Assembly: GCA_016719395.1 (NCBI GenBank)
Contig: JADJZF010000006.1
Coordinates: forward strand, 148,501-212,500
Source: Candidatus Amarobacter glycogenicus
Lineage (GTDB): Bacteria > Chloroflexota > Dehalococcoidia > Tepidiformales > Tepidiformaceae
Direction: 5' to 3'
Length of the DNA: 64,000 nucleotides
This document shows positions 42,281 through 51,375 of this stretch, in pieces. Positions within the stretch are counted from its first letter, which is position 1. The number at the start of each line of letters is the position of its first letter. The translations under genes and the position numbers were made by a program. Under the pieces are notes generated by a model, which saw only the letters and a list, made by a program, of their open reading frames with translations, did no database searches and had not been told where the DNA came from.

Positions 42281-43267
42281 TCATCCGGCCCTGCGCTTGC
42301 GCCGCGGTCCTTCCAACGCCTGCTCCGCCACTTTTTCCCAGGCTTCCGCGCTGACCTTCGCCTGCCGCGCCTGCGAAACGTGGGTATAGATCTGCGTCGT
42401 GTTCGCCGAGCTGTGGCCGAGGAGGTCCTGGACGATGCGCAGGTCGGCGCCGCCGTCGAGCAAGTGGGTCGCGAACGAGTGCCGCAAGAGGTGGGGATGC
42501 ACGTCAGCCGCGATCCCGGCCGCCACCGCATGCCGCTTGATGAGCGTTTGCACCGAACGCGCGGTGAGGCGGCCGCCGAAGCGGTTGAGAAACAGCGCTC
42601 CCCCGGCCCTGACCTGCCCGGGCGAGGGAGTCGTCTGATCGGACAGTAAGTGGGGGCGTCCGGCTTCGAGGTAGCGTTCGAGAGCCTGCATTGCCGGTTC
42701 ACCGAACAGTGCGACCCGCTCCTTCGCGCCCTTGCCGTGGATGATGGCGCTGCCTTCGCCCAGGTCGACCTGTTTCACATCCAGGCCCACGAGCTCTGAT
42801 ATCCGGAGGCCGCCCCCATACAGGAGTTCGAGCATCGCCCGGTCGCGGAGGCCGGCGGGCTTCTCCGGGTCCGGCGCCGAAAGCAGCGCGTCGAGCACCG
42901 CCGGGTCGAGCACCTTCGGCAGGCGCTTGGGCCGCTTCGGGAGGGCGACGCCGTAAAGGAGGTCGCGTTCAGTAGCGCCCTCCTGGAGAAGGTACTTGTA
43001 GAAGCCGTGGACGGTGCTCGTCCGGCGCGTGATCGAAGCGGGGACCATCCCCCCGTCCTTGAGTTCGCCGAGGTACTCGCGGAACGTGCCGCGATTGGTC
43101 TCCAGCGGCTCGAGCTTTCGCTCGCGGCACCACGCCAGGAAGCTGCCGATGTCTGTCCGGTAGTTCCGGATCGTGTAGGCGGAACGGTTGCCCACAGCCG
43201 AAAGCTCCCGCAGGTAGGCATCGAGGAAGGCTTCCGCCGTCTTGTGGGCAGGCGACCCGCTTGGCAT
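42281..43267 (-). CDS. xerC: Tyrosine recombinase XerC-type
   Basis: 328 aa from ATG 43267; the frame to 43630 extends over the LuxR gene and is rejected. Catalytic residues are complete: R155 in G-G-L-R-I-S-E-L, K179 in H-G-K-G-A-K-E-R, H259/R262 in H-L-L-R-H-S-F, H285 in L-G-H-S-S and Y294 in T-Q-I-Y-T-H. The combination G-K-G-x-K-E-R and L-G-H-S-S is typical of cellular XerC/D. Probable partner of the recombinase at 6826. Confidence 0.86.
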   Translation of the reverse strand: MPSGSPAHKTAEAFLDAYLRELSAVGNRSAYTIRNYRTDIGSFLAWCRERKLEPLETNRGTFREYLGELKDGGMVPASITRRTSTVHGFYKYLLQEGATERDLLYGVALPKRPKRLPKVLDPAVLDALLSAPDPEKPAGLRDRAMLELLYGGGLRISELVGLDVKQVDLGEGSAIIHGKGAKERVALFGEPAMQALERYLEAGRPHLLSDQTTPSPGQVRAGGALFLNRFGGRLTARSVQTLIKRHAVAAGIAADVHPHLLRHSFATHLLDGGADLRIVQDLLGHSSANTTQIYTHVSQARQAKVSAEAWEKVAEQALEGPRRKRRAG

Positions 43268-43338
43268 AACGGGATTGTGGTGGGTTAAGGGTCTAGAGGC
43301 GACCTTGGCGCACGAACAATCGCTTTGGTCACAGTTCA

Positions 43339-43366
43339 TTGACAAATCGCTGGCACGAGATACGGT
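43339..43366 (+). promoter_or_regulatory. Promoter of the LuxR-type regulator gene
   Basis: Perfect TTGACA (43339-43344), 16-bp spacer, TACGGT (43361-43366). The ATG at 43373 is only 6 nt later, so the mRNA is predicted leaderless. Confidence 0.65.
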
Positions 43367-43372
43367 AGCGCA

Positions 43373-43594
43373 ATGTCGGGCGAAATGTTTGAGCGGCTCT
43401 CGCCGCGAGAGCGACAGGTTGCCGCCTTGATCGCGAGAGGATTCAGTACGAAGGAAATCGCGGCTGGCCTCGATCCACCGGTTTCGTTCGAAACCGCGAA
43501 GGGTTACGTTTCGAGCTTGCTCCACAAACTCGATTCCCCGAACCGGACGTATCGCCAGCATGTACCAGTACTGGTCCGACGCCCCCCGAAATAG
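43373..43594 (+). CDS. Solo LuxR-type (GerE) helix-turn-helix protein
   Basis: 73 aa, essentially one DNA-binding domain: L-S-P-R-E-R-Q-V-A-A-L-I-A-R-G-F-S-T-K-E-I-A near residue 9, then recognition helix T-A-K-G-Y-V-S-S-L-L-H-K-L. The turn (L-D-P-P-V-S-F-E) is about two residues longer than usual. No receiver or autoinducer domain. A run of six C residues near the 3' end could hide a frame change. It precedes two secreted-protein genes, which it may regulate. Confidence 0.7.
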   Translation: MSGEMFERLSPRERQVAALIARGFSTKEIAAGLDPPVSFETAKGYVSSLLHKLDSPNRTYRQHVPVLVRRPPK

Positions 43595-43657
43595 GGGATT
43601 TCGATCCGTGTAGCGGCTAGTCATCCTCAATCAATCTGGAAGAGGGGCAAAAAAATC

Positions 43658-44118
43658 ATGCAGTCGCTACATCTCGCTCCGCTCCTTCGCGCATGCGGGT
43701 TCGCGGCCGTACCGATCGCGCTCGCCGTGATGGCCCTCGTTTCCAACCCGAAGGATGCCCAAGCCTGGTGCGGGTGTCACTAACGATTCGGGCGCGGTCC
43801 GGGTGGCAGGGGCATTGGATCGTCCGTTGGTCCGACCAGTGGTTCGGTTCGGGCGATACCGGGCAGCGAGGACAGGCCTATGACATCTGGGGAGATTCCA
43901 CTCCGACCTCGACGATCGATATGATCGTGTGTGCGAGATACTGGTACTGCGGGTCACTCGCTGGCACGTATGCTCCCTCTCCATACTACAACTCACCAGG
44001 TGACGGTTATTTCTTCGGATATACGGCTCTCAATAATTGTGGGTGGCAAGCTGACAGTTACGTTGAGTTTTATGAGGCAGGACACTTCGATGATCTTTCG
44101 TACATCGATGATCCGTAG
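43658..44118 (+). CDS. Small secreted protein (frame change after signal peptide)
   Basis: From ATG 43658, with AGAGGGG 10 nt upstream, a clear signal peptide (A-A-V-P-I-A-L-A-V-M-A-L-V ... A-Q-A) is encoded in one frame, which ends at TAA after W-C-G-C-H. The adjoining frame, open from before 43774 to 44118, encodes an aromatic- and Ser/Gly-rich domain with three Cys (V-C-A-R-Y-W-Y-C-G and N-N-C-G-W). One missing base near 43771-43774 would join them into about 153 aa. Alternatively a GTG at 43774 overlaps the stop and starts a second protein. No family recognised; less GC-rich than neighbours. Confidence 0.45.
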
Positions 44119-44169
44119 CGAGGAATCTCGTATCCACCAACCCGTCGGTAGAGGAAGGCAGGTGCCGAA

Positions 44170-44691
44170 ATGCGTTCGATAAACATCGCTTCCGCCGCGA
44201 GCGCGGCGATTGGATTGTCGCTGATTGCCGCCGCACTGTTCTTTGGCGCAACAGTTCAGGACGTCGCAGGTGTACTCCCCAGGATTCCCTTCGGCAGCAG
44301 TGCTGAGGCCGAGGAATTCCGGCTTTCTGATAGCGAGGCGCTAGCCCGCGCGTCTTCAGCCGCCCAGGAGCAGCTCGACCAGAGCGTCGGGCGGGATCGA
44401 GAGGTGGGCGGCACCAGAGTCCCTGCGGTTCGAGTGAGAGTGGAAGAGATGCGCCTCGTCGACCAGACCTTCCGCGGGCACGCCTCAAGCTTCACCTCTA
44501 TTGCCGGATCCCACGACTTGGGCGGCGGTGCCGATGTCTGGACCTTCGAGTGGGAGTTGCGCGGACTCAGCGTGCCAGAATTGCAGATGCCTGACGCCGT
44601 TCTGAGAGTGGTGATCGCGATTGAGGACGGAACCGGAAAGGTTCGGATGGCGCGCGTCTCGACCGTTAACGCCATCTATGCCGCCCGGTGA
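44170..44691 (+). CDS. Secreted or membrane-anchored protein, hypothetical
   Basis: 173 aa. N-terminal hydrophobic helix (A-A-I-G-L-S-L-I-A-A-A-L-F-F-G) serves as a signal or anchor. The rest is an alpha/beta domain with an acidic first half and D-V-W-T-F-E-W-E-L in the middle, without cysteines. GGAAGG lies about 11 nt before the ATG. 51 bp downstream of the previous secreted gene, same strand, so likely one operon. Function not recognised. Confidence 0.55.
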   Translation: MRSINIASAASAAIGLSLIAAALFFGATVQDVAGVLPRIPFGSSAEAEEFRLSDSEALARASSAAQEQLDQSVGRDREVGGTRVPAVRVRVEEMRLVDQTFRGHASSFTSIAGSHDLGGGADVWTFEWELRGLSVPELQMPDAVLRVVIAIEDGTGKVRMARVSTVNAIYAAR

Positions 44692-44722
44692 CGCCGAGGG
44701 CCACCGTCAGATGGTTGAGGGT

Positions 44723-45680
44723 CTAACGGCGAGCGAACCGGTCGGTCGCCGCCACGATTGCCTCGGCCATCGCTGCATCCGACGACAGGTGTCCTGAATC
44801 GACCACGAGGAGCTCCGAACCTGGCCATGCGTGATGCAATTCCTCGGCGGTTCCCAACGGGCTCGTCAGGTCGTGCCGTCCATGGATCAGCACCCCGGGG
44901 ATGCCTGCCAGCGTGCCGGCGTCGCGGATGAGTTGGCCTTCCTCCAGCCAGGCTCTGTGGCGGAAGTAGTGCGTGACAATCCGCGCGAACGCCATCCGGA
45001 AGCGCCCGTCCGCGTAGCGGGGGTTAGGCGCATCCGAGGTGGAGCGCTTCACGATGGCGTCCTCCCATTCGCACCAGGCTTGCGCCGCCCGCTCCCGGCT
45101 GTCTGCGTCCAGGCTGGTCAATAGCCTGGAGTACGCCTCGACGAGGTCCCCGTCGCGCTCGCCCTCCGGCAGGGCGCCCCGGAACTGCTCCCACTCCCCC
45201 GGGAAAGTACTCCCGGAGGCCGTGGTACAACCAGTCGATCTCCGAGGGACGCGTCGTGGTTACCGCTGCCAGCACCATCTCGGTGACACGGCGGGGGTGC
45301 CGTTCGGCATAGGCCAGCGCCAACGTCGAACCCCACGAGTTGCCGTAGACGAGCCATCGTTCGATGCGGAGGTGGGACCGGATCCGTTCGATATCCGCCA
45401 CCAGGCGACTCGTCGTGTTCGTCTCAAGGTTGGTCCCAGGGTCACTCGCGTGGGGCATACTTCGGCCGCAGTTCCGCTGGTCGAACAGCACAACGCGGTA
45501 CGCCGCGGGGTCGAAGAGGCGCCGGTGCCCGGGCGTACAACCGGAACCGGGGCCCCCGTGGAGCACCACTGCCGGCTTCCCGTGCGGGTTGCCGCATGCC
45601 TCCCAGTACAGCGCGTGGCCGTCGCCGGCAGGGAGTCTGTCGGCCTGGTAGGGCTCGATGTGTGGGTAGAGGCCAAACAT
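44723..45680 (-). CDS. pip: Proline iminopeptidase (frameshifted)
   Basis: The N-terminal part (from 45680) has L-Y-P-H-I-E-P, the oxyanion loop H-G-G-P-G-S-G, D-Q-R-N-C-G-R-S and the nucleophile elbow G-N-S-W-G-S-T-L, all typical of alpha/beta-hydrolase S33 Pip. After F-P-G the frame shifts: removing one base from the C5 run at 45196-45200 restores G-E-W-E-Q-F and then the second part to 44723, with D in G-R-H-D and H in S-G-H. The span of 958 nt is one over a multiple of three. Cleaves N-terminal proline. A pseudogene or a sequence error. Confidence 0.85.
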
Positions 45681-45733
45681 GAGGAGTGCATGGTAGTCGC
45701 TTGGCGCCGGGGTGCGGCGTACGCTGCCGAGCG

Positions 45734-45970
45734 ATGGGCGAACTGCGAGACGTTAGGCCAACCGAAGCCATCAGGGCCTTGCTCGCCGCCGGCGGCATCC
45801 GCAAGCCCGGGAAGGGCGACCACGTGAACATCAAGATGCCCAACGGTCAGATAGTCACCCTCTCCGGCGTTCGAGAACCCATCAAGATCGGTATACTGAA
45901 GTCGATGTTGCGGAAGGCTGGATTGGATGAGGCGGAATTCGTTCGGCTTCTTGGGAGGCGCCGACCGTGA
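45734..45970 (+). CDS. hicA: HicA-type mRNA interferase toxin
   Basis: 78 aa from ATG 45734. K-G-D-H30-V-N-I carries the catalytic histidine of the dsRBD-like HicA fold, and I-G-I-L-K-S-M-L-R-K-A-G-L is its C-terminal helix. It would cut mRNA. TACGCT lies 8 nt before the ATG. The stop overlaps the hicB start (GTGA). It is head-to-head with the broken pip gene. Confidence 0.85.
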   Translation: MGELRDVRPTEAIRALLAAGGIRKPGKGDHVNIKMPNGQIVTLSGVREPIKIGILKSMLRKAGLDEAEFVRLLGRRRP

Positions 45971-46197
45971 AGTACTCAATTGTTGTTCACGAAGCCGAAG
46001 AGGGTGGCTTCTGGGCGGAGGTGCCCGCACTCGGCGCCTGCTACGCTCAAGGCGAGACGGTTGAGGAAACGCTCGCTGAGGCGAGAGGGGCGATTGAGAG
46101 TCACCTCATCGCCTTGATTGCGGACGGACAAGAGATCCCGAGGGACGCGGAGCTTCGGGTGGAGACAGTGACAGTCGAGGTCCCTTCGGCGGCCTGA
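45967..46197 (+). CDS. hicB: HicB-type antitoxin
   Basis: 76 aa from GTG 45967. Y-S-I-V-V-H-E-A-E-E-G-G-F-W-A-E-V-P-A-L near the N-terminus and G-E-T-V-E-E-T-L-A-E-A-R-G-A-I are the HicB partial RNase H-fold signature. It lacks a C-terminal DNA-binding domain, being short, so autoregulation may depend on the complex or be absent. Overlaps hicA by 4 nt. Confidence 0.88.
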   Translation: MKYSIVVHEAEEGGFWAEVPALGACYAQGETVEETLAEARGAIESHLIALIADGQEIPRDAELRVETVTVEVPSAA

Positions 46198-46320
46198 GTT
46201 CCATCGCGATAGCAAGGCGACCGGTGTCCATCTGGACTTGCGGTCGCCACTGGGTGCTCATGGCCAGATTGGCGAGTCCGGCAACACCGTTCCCACGTGT
46301 CGCATCGGATTTGTCTTCCC

Positions 46321-48829
46321 TTAGCTCGCCTTCCGGGCGCGGATCGCGGTGCCTGCTTTGCGTTTCGCGAATGCCGCTTTCCCTCGCGCGCTCCGCTCGA
46401 GCAATTTCCGGTTCGCCTCTTCGCGCTCCGGCAGCGGTCGCGCCGGCGCGAGCTTCTCGAGGCTGTTGGTCGTGTAGCTGCAGTTCGGGTAGTTCCAGCA
46501 GCCCCAGAACTTCCCCCGCTTGGTCTGCTTCTCCACGAGTTGGCCGGAGTCTGGCTCCTCCGGGCAGGCGATGCCCACCGGGACGCCGCCGCGGAAATCG
46601 CAGGTGCCCTTCTCGCGGTTCACGCAGTCGACGTACGCCCCGTAAGGGCCGTTCTTCTGCACCAGCGCGCCGCCGTCCTTTGGACATTTGAAATCCGTCT
46701 CCGTCGGCGGGGCGACGAGCATCGGATTCCCGTCCTTGCCCATGGGAAGCGAGTTGGTGCACTCCGGATAGCGCGGGCAGGCGAAGAACTTACCGTTGCG
46801 ACCCCACTTGATCACGAGGTTCGCCTGGTCGCAGACGTTGCAGCGGATGTCGGTCGTTTCCTGCTGCTTCTCGGCCGAGGCTTCGCCTTCATCGAGTTCC
46901 TTCTTGAATCCCGGCCAGAACTCACGCAGCACGGTGTCATAGTCGCGCTCGCCGGCCGCGACCTCATCGAGTTCTTTCTCCATCTCACCGGTGAAGGGCA
47001 CATCGACATACTTCTTCATGTGTTGTTCCAGAAGGTCGTGCACGATGAAGCCCAGTTCCTGGGGCACAAGCGCGCGGCCCTGGCGTTCCACGTAGTCCCG
47101 CTTCATCACTGTCTGGACGATGCTGGCGTAGGTGCTCGGCCGGCCGATGCCTTCTTCTTCGAGTGCGCGCACGAGCGACGCTTCGGTGTAGCGAGGCGGC
47201 GGCTCGGTCTGGTGGCGACGGGAGTCGACGGCCTTGCGCGTCAGGATGTCGCCCTGTGCAAGCTCCGGGAGTGCCGTTACCACCCCTTCTTCATCTTCTT
47301 CGGCCTGCCGGTCGTTCACGTCGGCGCCATAGGCCTTCAGATGGCCCTCGAAGACAAGTGCACTGGCGCTGGCGCGAAAGGTGCCGGCCAGGGCCCCGTT
47401 GTCGCGGGCCTTGATTTCGACAGCCATGGTCGCATACCGGGCATCGGTCATCTGGCTCGCGGTGAACCGCTGCCAGATGAGCGTGTATACCCGCAACTGG
47501 TCGGCACTCAAGACGCGGCGAAGGCTCTCCGGCATCGCCGAAGGGTCGGTCGGCCGGATGGCCTCGTGCGCTTCCTGGGCGCCTTTGCTCCGGGTCGCGT
47601 AGACGCGTTCTTTGTCCGGGATGAACTGGTTCCCCCAGGCGCCGGAGATCCAATCGCGTGCCTGCCGTCGCGCGATTGGGGAAATGCTCACCGAGTCGGT
47701 GCGCATGTAGGTGATGAGTCCGGATTGACCGTTGACTCCCTCGTAGAGCTCCTGGGCGATGCCCATCGCCCGCGCGGCGCTCATGCCGAGGCGGTTCACC
47801 GCAGCCTGCTGGAAGGTGCTGGTCGTGAAGGGCGGCACCGGTCCGCGGCGCTTCTCGCCCTTCGTCACCGAAGCGACGCTGAACTCTGAGCGGTTGAACG
47901 TCGTAGCGAGGCTGTTCGCCGCTGATTCGTCGGGGATGGCCGGGCCGGCGGCCCGGAACGGCGGCCGCATCGAGGCCCCCTTCGTCATCGCCGGGAAGTT
48001 CGCGAGTTCGGCTTCGAACCCACGCCCGGCCTTCTCCAGGCCGGCGTGGATCGACCAGTACTCGACCGCGCGGAAGCTCTGGATTTCCTTCTCTCGCTTC
48101 ACAATGAGACCGAGGGCAACGCTCTGGACGCGGCCCGCGCTGGCGCCCCGGCTAACTTTCTTTTGGACGAACCATGTGAGCGGGAAACCGATCAGCCGGT
48201 CCAGGACGCGGCGCGCCTGCTGGGCGTCCACGAGGTCCATGTCGATTTTGCCGGGCGTCCTGCGGCCGTGATCCGCAGCGCCATCGACGTGCCCACCGGT
48301 AGCCTCGGCGAAGGCGGCTTCGATAGCTGGCTTGGTGATCTCGTGGAAGACCACGCGCGTCACCTTGTCGTCCGGGATCTCGGCCGCTTCTTTGATGTGC
48401 CAGGCGATGGCCTCGCCCTCGCGGTCGGGGTCCGTCGAGAGGAAGACGCGGGTGGCATGCTTCGCCGCCTTGGCGATGTCCGCGACGACATCCGACTTAT
48501 CGACGCCGCGGCGCTTGTCCTTCACGACGACGTACTTGGGCGTGAAGTCGAGCTTCCACGCTCTCCACCCCATAGCCGTAGGGTGGCAGATCGCGGACGT
48601 GGCCAACCGAAGCGATGACCTCGTAGTCGTCGCCCAGGATGTTCTTCACCGTACGAGCCTTCGTGGGCGATTCCACGACGACGAGGTTGCGTGCACGATT
48701 GCCGCGCGGACGGGTCTCCGGCGTTGGGGTCACGGGTTCCCGGCGGGCACGGGGCGCCGCCGAACTGCGGGCTTTCGGGGCCGGCGTAGTCCGAGCCTTG
48801 CCCTTCCGGGTTGGGGTTTCTGTTGCCAA
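46321..48829 (-). CDS. topA: DNA topoisomerase I (frameshifted)
   Basis: From TTG 48829, with AAAGG upstream. A basic Pro/Arg-rich tail of ~45 aa precedes the TOPRIM domain (V-V-V-E-S-P-T-K-A near residue 50, then D-P-D-R-E-G-E-A-I-A-W-H). Later come G-R-V-Q-S-V-A-L, the active-site Tyr in T-Y-M-R-T-D-S, and zinc fingers with C-N-V-C, C-P-R-Y-P-E-C, then a Lys/Arg-rich end. The frame breaks near 48568-48571: dropping one base of a C4 run turns Y-G-Y-G-V-E into Y-G-Y-G-W-R-A-W-K-L-D-F-T-P and restores the whole gene. Span 2509 nt, one over a multiple of three. As topA is normally essential, an assembly error is likely. Confidence 0.9.
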
Positions 48830-48842
48830 GACTTGTACCTTT

Positions 48843-48864
48843 CGCCGGTGTAGATCGACCGGCG
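48843..48864 (-). other. Hairpin in the topA leader
   Basis: CGCCGGT (48843-48849) and ACCGGCG (48858-48864) form a perfect 7-bp stem with an 8-nt loop. On the minus strand it ends just before the AAAGG ribosome-binding site and 13 nt before the TTG start of topA. It may limit or tune initiation, or mark the end of dprA transcription; no U-tract follows in the minus direction. Confidence 0.4.
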
Positions 48865-48943
48865 CGTTTTCCGAGAGTAGAGAGCCGCTTCACGCTATGT
48901 CTAGAGGGAGCCGCCCCCGGACTTCCGGAATCCATACGCCGCA

Positions 48944-50098
48944 TCAGGCGATGGCATAGGTCATCGGGCCTGCCGGACGGACCCGGCCTTCAAGTTCGAG
49001 GATCTGCAGCGCGCCGCTTACCTCGGCGATCGGCATCCCTGCGTTCCGGGCGATCTCGTCGATGTGGAGCGGACCTGCGGCGAGCCATTTCAGGAGCGGG
49101 TGGTCGTTCCCGGGGGCGGCGGGAGGGCGTTTCGGGGCCGCCGTCGGGGCCGATTCGAAGAACGCCGGCTGGGCATCCGATTGGACGGACGGCCCGAGAC
49201 CTACTCCGGTGGCGATGAGGTTCAGTTCCTCGCAAAGCTGTTCGGGCGTAGCGACGAGTTTCGCGGTGTTTTCCCGGATCAACTGGTTTGTGCCGTAACT
49301 CTGGCGCGAGAAGATGCTGCCCGGGATCGCAAAGACATCTCGCCCCTGTTCGAACGCCCAGTTCGCCGTGTGCAGCGCCCCGCTGCCCTCACCCGCCTCC
49401 ACCAAAAGCGCGGCCTTCGCCAGCCCCGAAAGGATCCGGTTCCGCCGGGGGAAGTAGTCGCGCCGCGCCGGGATCCCCACCGGGTACTCGCTGACCAGAC
49501 ACCCCTGCTCGACGATTCGCTCCGCCAGTCCGGCATTCTCGCGTGGGTAGACCTGGTCGATCCCTCCGGCCAGGACTGCGACGGTGGGGGCGCCGTTCTC
49601 AAGCGCGACGCGGTGCGCAATCGCGTCCACGCCGCGTGCGAGGCCGCTGATGATGGTGACTCCGCTATGGGCGAGGACGGTGCAGAAGTGCTCTGCCGCC
49701 TGGCGACCATAAGGGGTGACATGGCGGGTCCCAACGACGGCGACCGCCTGTTCGAACTGCGGCCCCAACACCCCACGGACGAATATCACTGGCGGGCTCT
49801 GGGGGATGTCGCGGAGGCTCTGGGGGTAGCTTTCGTCCAGCCACGTCAGGGCGTGGGCGCCGTGCTTCATCATCAGCTCGATCTCGTGCTCGGCATCGAA
49901 AGCCTGCTTTGCTCTCGAGACCGCCCGGAGGTACTGCGCGTCGAGACCGGCCGAGGCGAGGCGTTCGTTGGATGCGGCCCACGCGGATTCGATGTTCCCG
50001 AAACGGGCCAGGAGCAAGGCGAAATTCGTGCTGCCGAGGCCCGCCCTGCGCAATGCCAGCCAATACGCCAGTTCCGGGTGTTGCTCCACGGGCGGCAC
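48944..50098 (-). CDS. dprA: DNA processing protein DprA
   Basis: 384 aa. Rossmann-like core with A-V-V-G-T-R-H-V-T-P-Y-G near residue 118, S-G-L-A-R-G-V-D-A-I-A-H near 145 and F-P-R-R-N-R-I-L-S-G-L near 210, flanked by an N-terminal HhH/SAM-like part and a C-terminal winged helix. DprA loads RecA on incoming single-stranded DNA. Start GTG 50098 is 8 nt after the CBS-protein stop; GTG 50089 lies 7 nt after TAGAGT and is an alternative. topA follows, a common order. Confidence 0.93.
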   Translation of the reverse strand: MPPVEQHPELAYWLALRRAGLGSTNFALLLARFGNIESAWAASNERLASAGLDAQYLRAVSRAKQAFDAEHEIELMMKHGAHALTWLDESYPQSLRDIPQSPPVIFVRGVLGPQFEQAVAVVGTRHVTPYGRQAAEHFCTVLAHSGVTIISGLARGVDAIAHRVALENGAPTVAVLAGGIDQVYPRENAGLAERIVEQGCLVSEYPVGIPARRDYFPRRNRILSGLAKAALLVEAGEGSGALHTANWAFEQGRDVFAIPGSIFSRQSYGTNQLIRENTAKLVATPEQLCEELNLIATGVGLGPSVQSDAQPAFFESAPTAAPKRPPAAPGNDHPLLKWLAAGPLHIDEIARNAGMPIAEVSGALQILELEGRVRPAGPMTYAIA

Positions 50099-50106
50099 TC
50101 TACAAC

Positions 50107-51375
50107 TTAGTGAGCGCCTGCGCCTTCCGGTTCGCGTTCCCGCACCTTCGCCACGCGCAGCCGGCGAATTCGGCGGCCAGACATGCTCAGCACGCGCAGG
50201 TTTAGGCCATCAACCTCGACCTCGTCCCCAACTGAGGGCAGCCGCCCTAGCCGGTGAATCACAAAGCCGCCGACCGTATCGAAGTCTTCCGACTCGATTT
50301 CGTAGTCGAACAGGTCCTTCAGCACGTCGGTCGTCGTGCCGGCATCGAGGACCACTTCGTCTTCCGAGATGACTTCCATCGCGGGCCGGGCCACGTCGTA
50401 TTCGTCTTCGATCTCGCCGACGATCTCCTCGAGGAGGTCTTCGATCGTGACGAGTCCGGCCGTCCCTCCATATTCGTCCACCACGATCGCCATGTGGATC
50501 CGCCGGGATTGCATCTCCTGGAGCAGTTCGTCGAGTCGTTTCGACTCCGGGATGAAGAACGGTTCGCGCAGGATTTCCGCAAGCAGGCGATCGCGCCCGC
50601 CGTTGGTCATCGCCCGGAGTAATTCCTTTGCGTAAAGGATCCCGACGATGTCATCGATGTTCTCACGAAACACGGGCACCCGGCTGAAACCGCGTTCGGT
50701 CACAATCGTCGCGACTTCTTCGATGCGGTCCTCAATATCCGCGACAGCCATATCGATGCGCGGGACCATGATTTCTCGTGCCGATTTGTCTTCGAGCGCA
50801 ATGATGCCCCGGATCATCCGTCGTTCCTGTTCCTCCACGCCCCCGGCGGCCTCTTCTCGTTCTACCAGCGTGAGGATGTCGGTGTCCGGGTCGCGCGAAA
50901 CGGTGATGATCGAACGCGCCACGACACGCGACGGCAGCCCGAGAACAAAGGCGGGCGCCGCGAACACATAGCTCGCCGCCCGGGCTACGCCGCTCAACTG
51001 CAACGCCGCCAGCTCCGGGGACCGTGCCACCACAAGGCCGACGGTCATCTGTATGAACGCGACGTAAACGCCGCCAAGGAGACCGAATCCAACCACGCTG
51101 AGGAAGTCCGCATCGCCCCGGGCGCCGAGGTAGGCGAACATGCCGACGATCGCTGCGCTGGAGAGCACCCGTGCGGTCGTTAAGGCCCCGAGGAAGCGCC
51201 CCGGCTGATCGAGATCGCCGGCGATGCGCCGGGCCTGGCGGTTCCCCCGGGCTGCGAGCGCCTGGATACGGACATCGTTGGCTCGTTCGAGGGCGGCCTC
51301 GGCGGCTGCCACCGCCCCCAGGACGAGCGAGCACCCGGCGATCGCGCCAACCGTAAGGATCGTGACGATGTCCAT
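50107..51375 (-). CDS. CNNM/CorC-type membrane protein with CBS pair
   Basis: 422 aa. N-terminal DUF21 region with four hydrophobic segments (residues 1-150), then two CBS domains (E-I-M-V-P-R-I-D-M near 203, V-D-E-Y-G-G-T-A-G-L-V-T near 300) and a CorC/HlyC C-terminal domain (D-T-V-G-G-F-V-I near 370). Homologues act in Mg2+/Co2+ export, although long misnamed hemolysins. The ATG overlaps the glmU stop by 1 nt (TGATG). Confidence 0.88.
   Translation of the reverse strand: MDIVTILTVGAIAGCSLVLGAVAAAEAALERANDVRIQALAARGNRQARRIAGDLDQPGRFLGALTTARVLSSAAIVGMFAYLGARGDADFLSVVGFGLLGGVYVAFIQMTVGLVVARSPELAALQLSGVARAASYVFAAPAFVLGLPSRVVARSIITVSRDPDTDILTLVEREEAAGGVEEQERRMIRGIIALEDKSAREIMVPRIDMAVADIEDRIEEVATIVTERGFSRVPVFRENIDDIVGILYAKELLRAMTNGGRDRLLAEILREPFFIPESKRLDELLQEMQSRRIHMAIVVDEYGGTAGLVTIEDLLEEIVGEIEDEYDVARPAMEVISEDEVVLDAGTTTDVLKDLFDYEIESEDFDTVGGFVIHRLGRLPSVGDEVEVDGLNLRVLSMSGRRIRRLRVAKVREREPEGAGAH

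Noticed and set aside
46198..46320. Possible gene or RNA between hicB and topA
   Set aside because: Short frames here lack start signals and motifs; no convincing hairpin with a U-tract was seen.
46297..47889. 530-codon plus-strand frame across topA
   Set aside because: Antisense of conserved topA regions including the active-site tyrosine domain.
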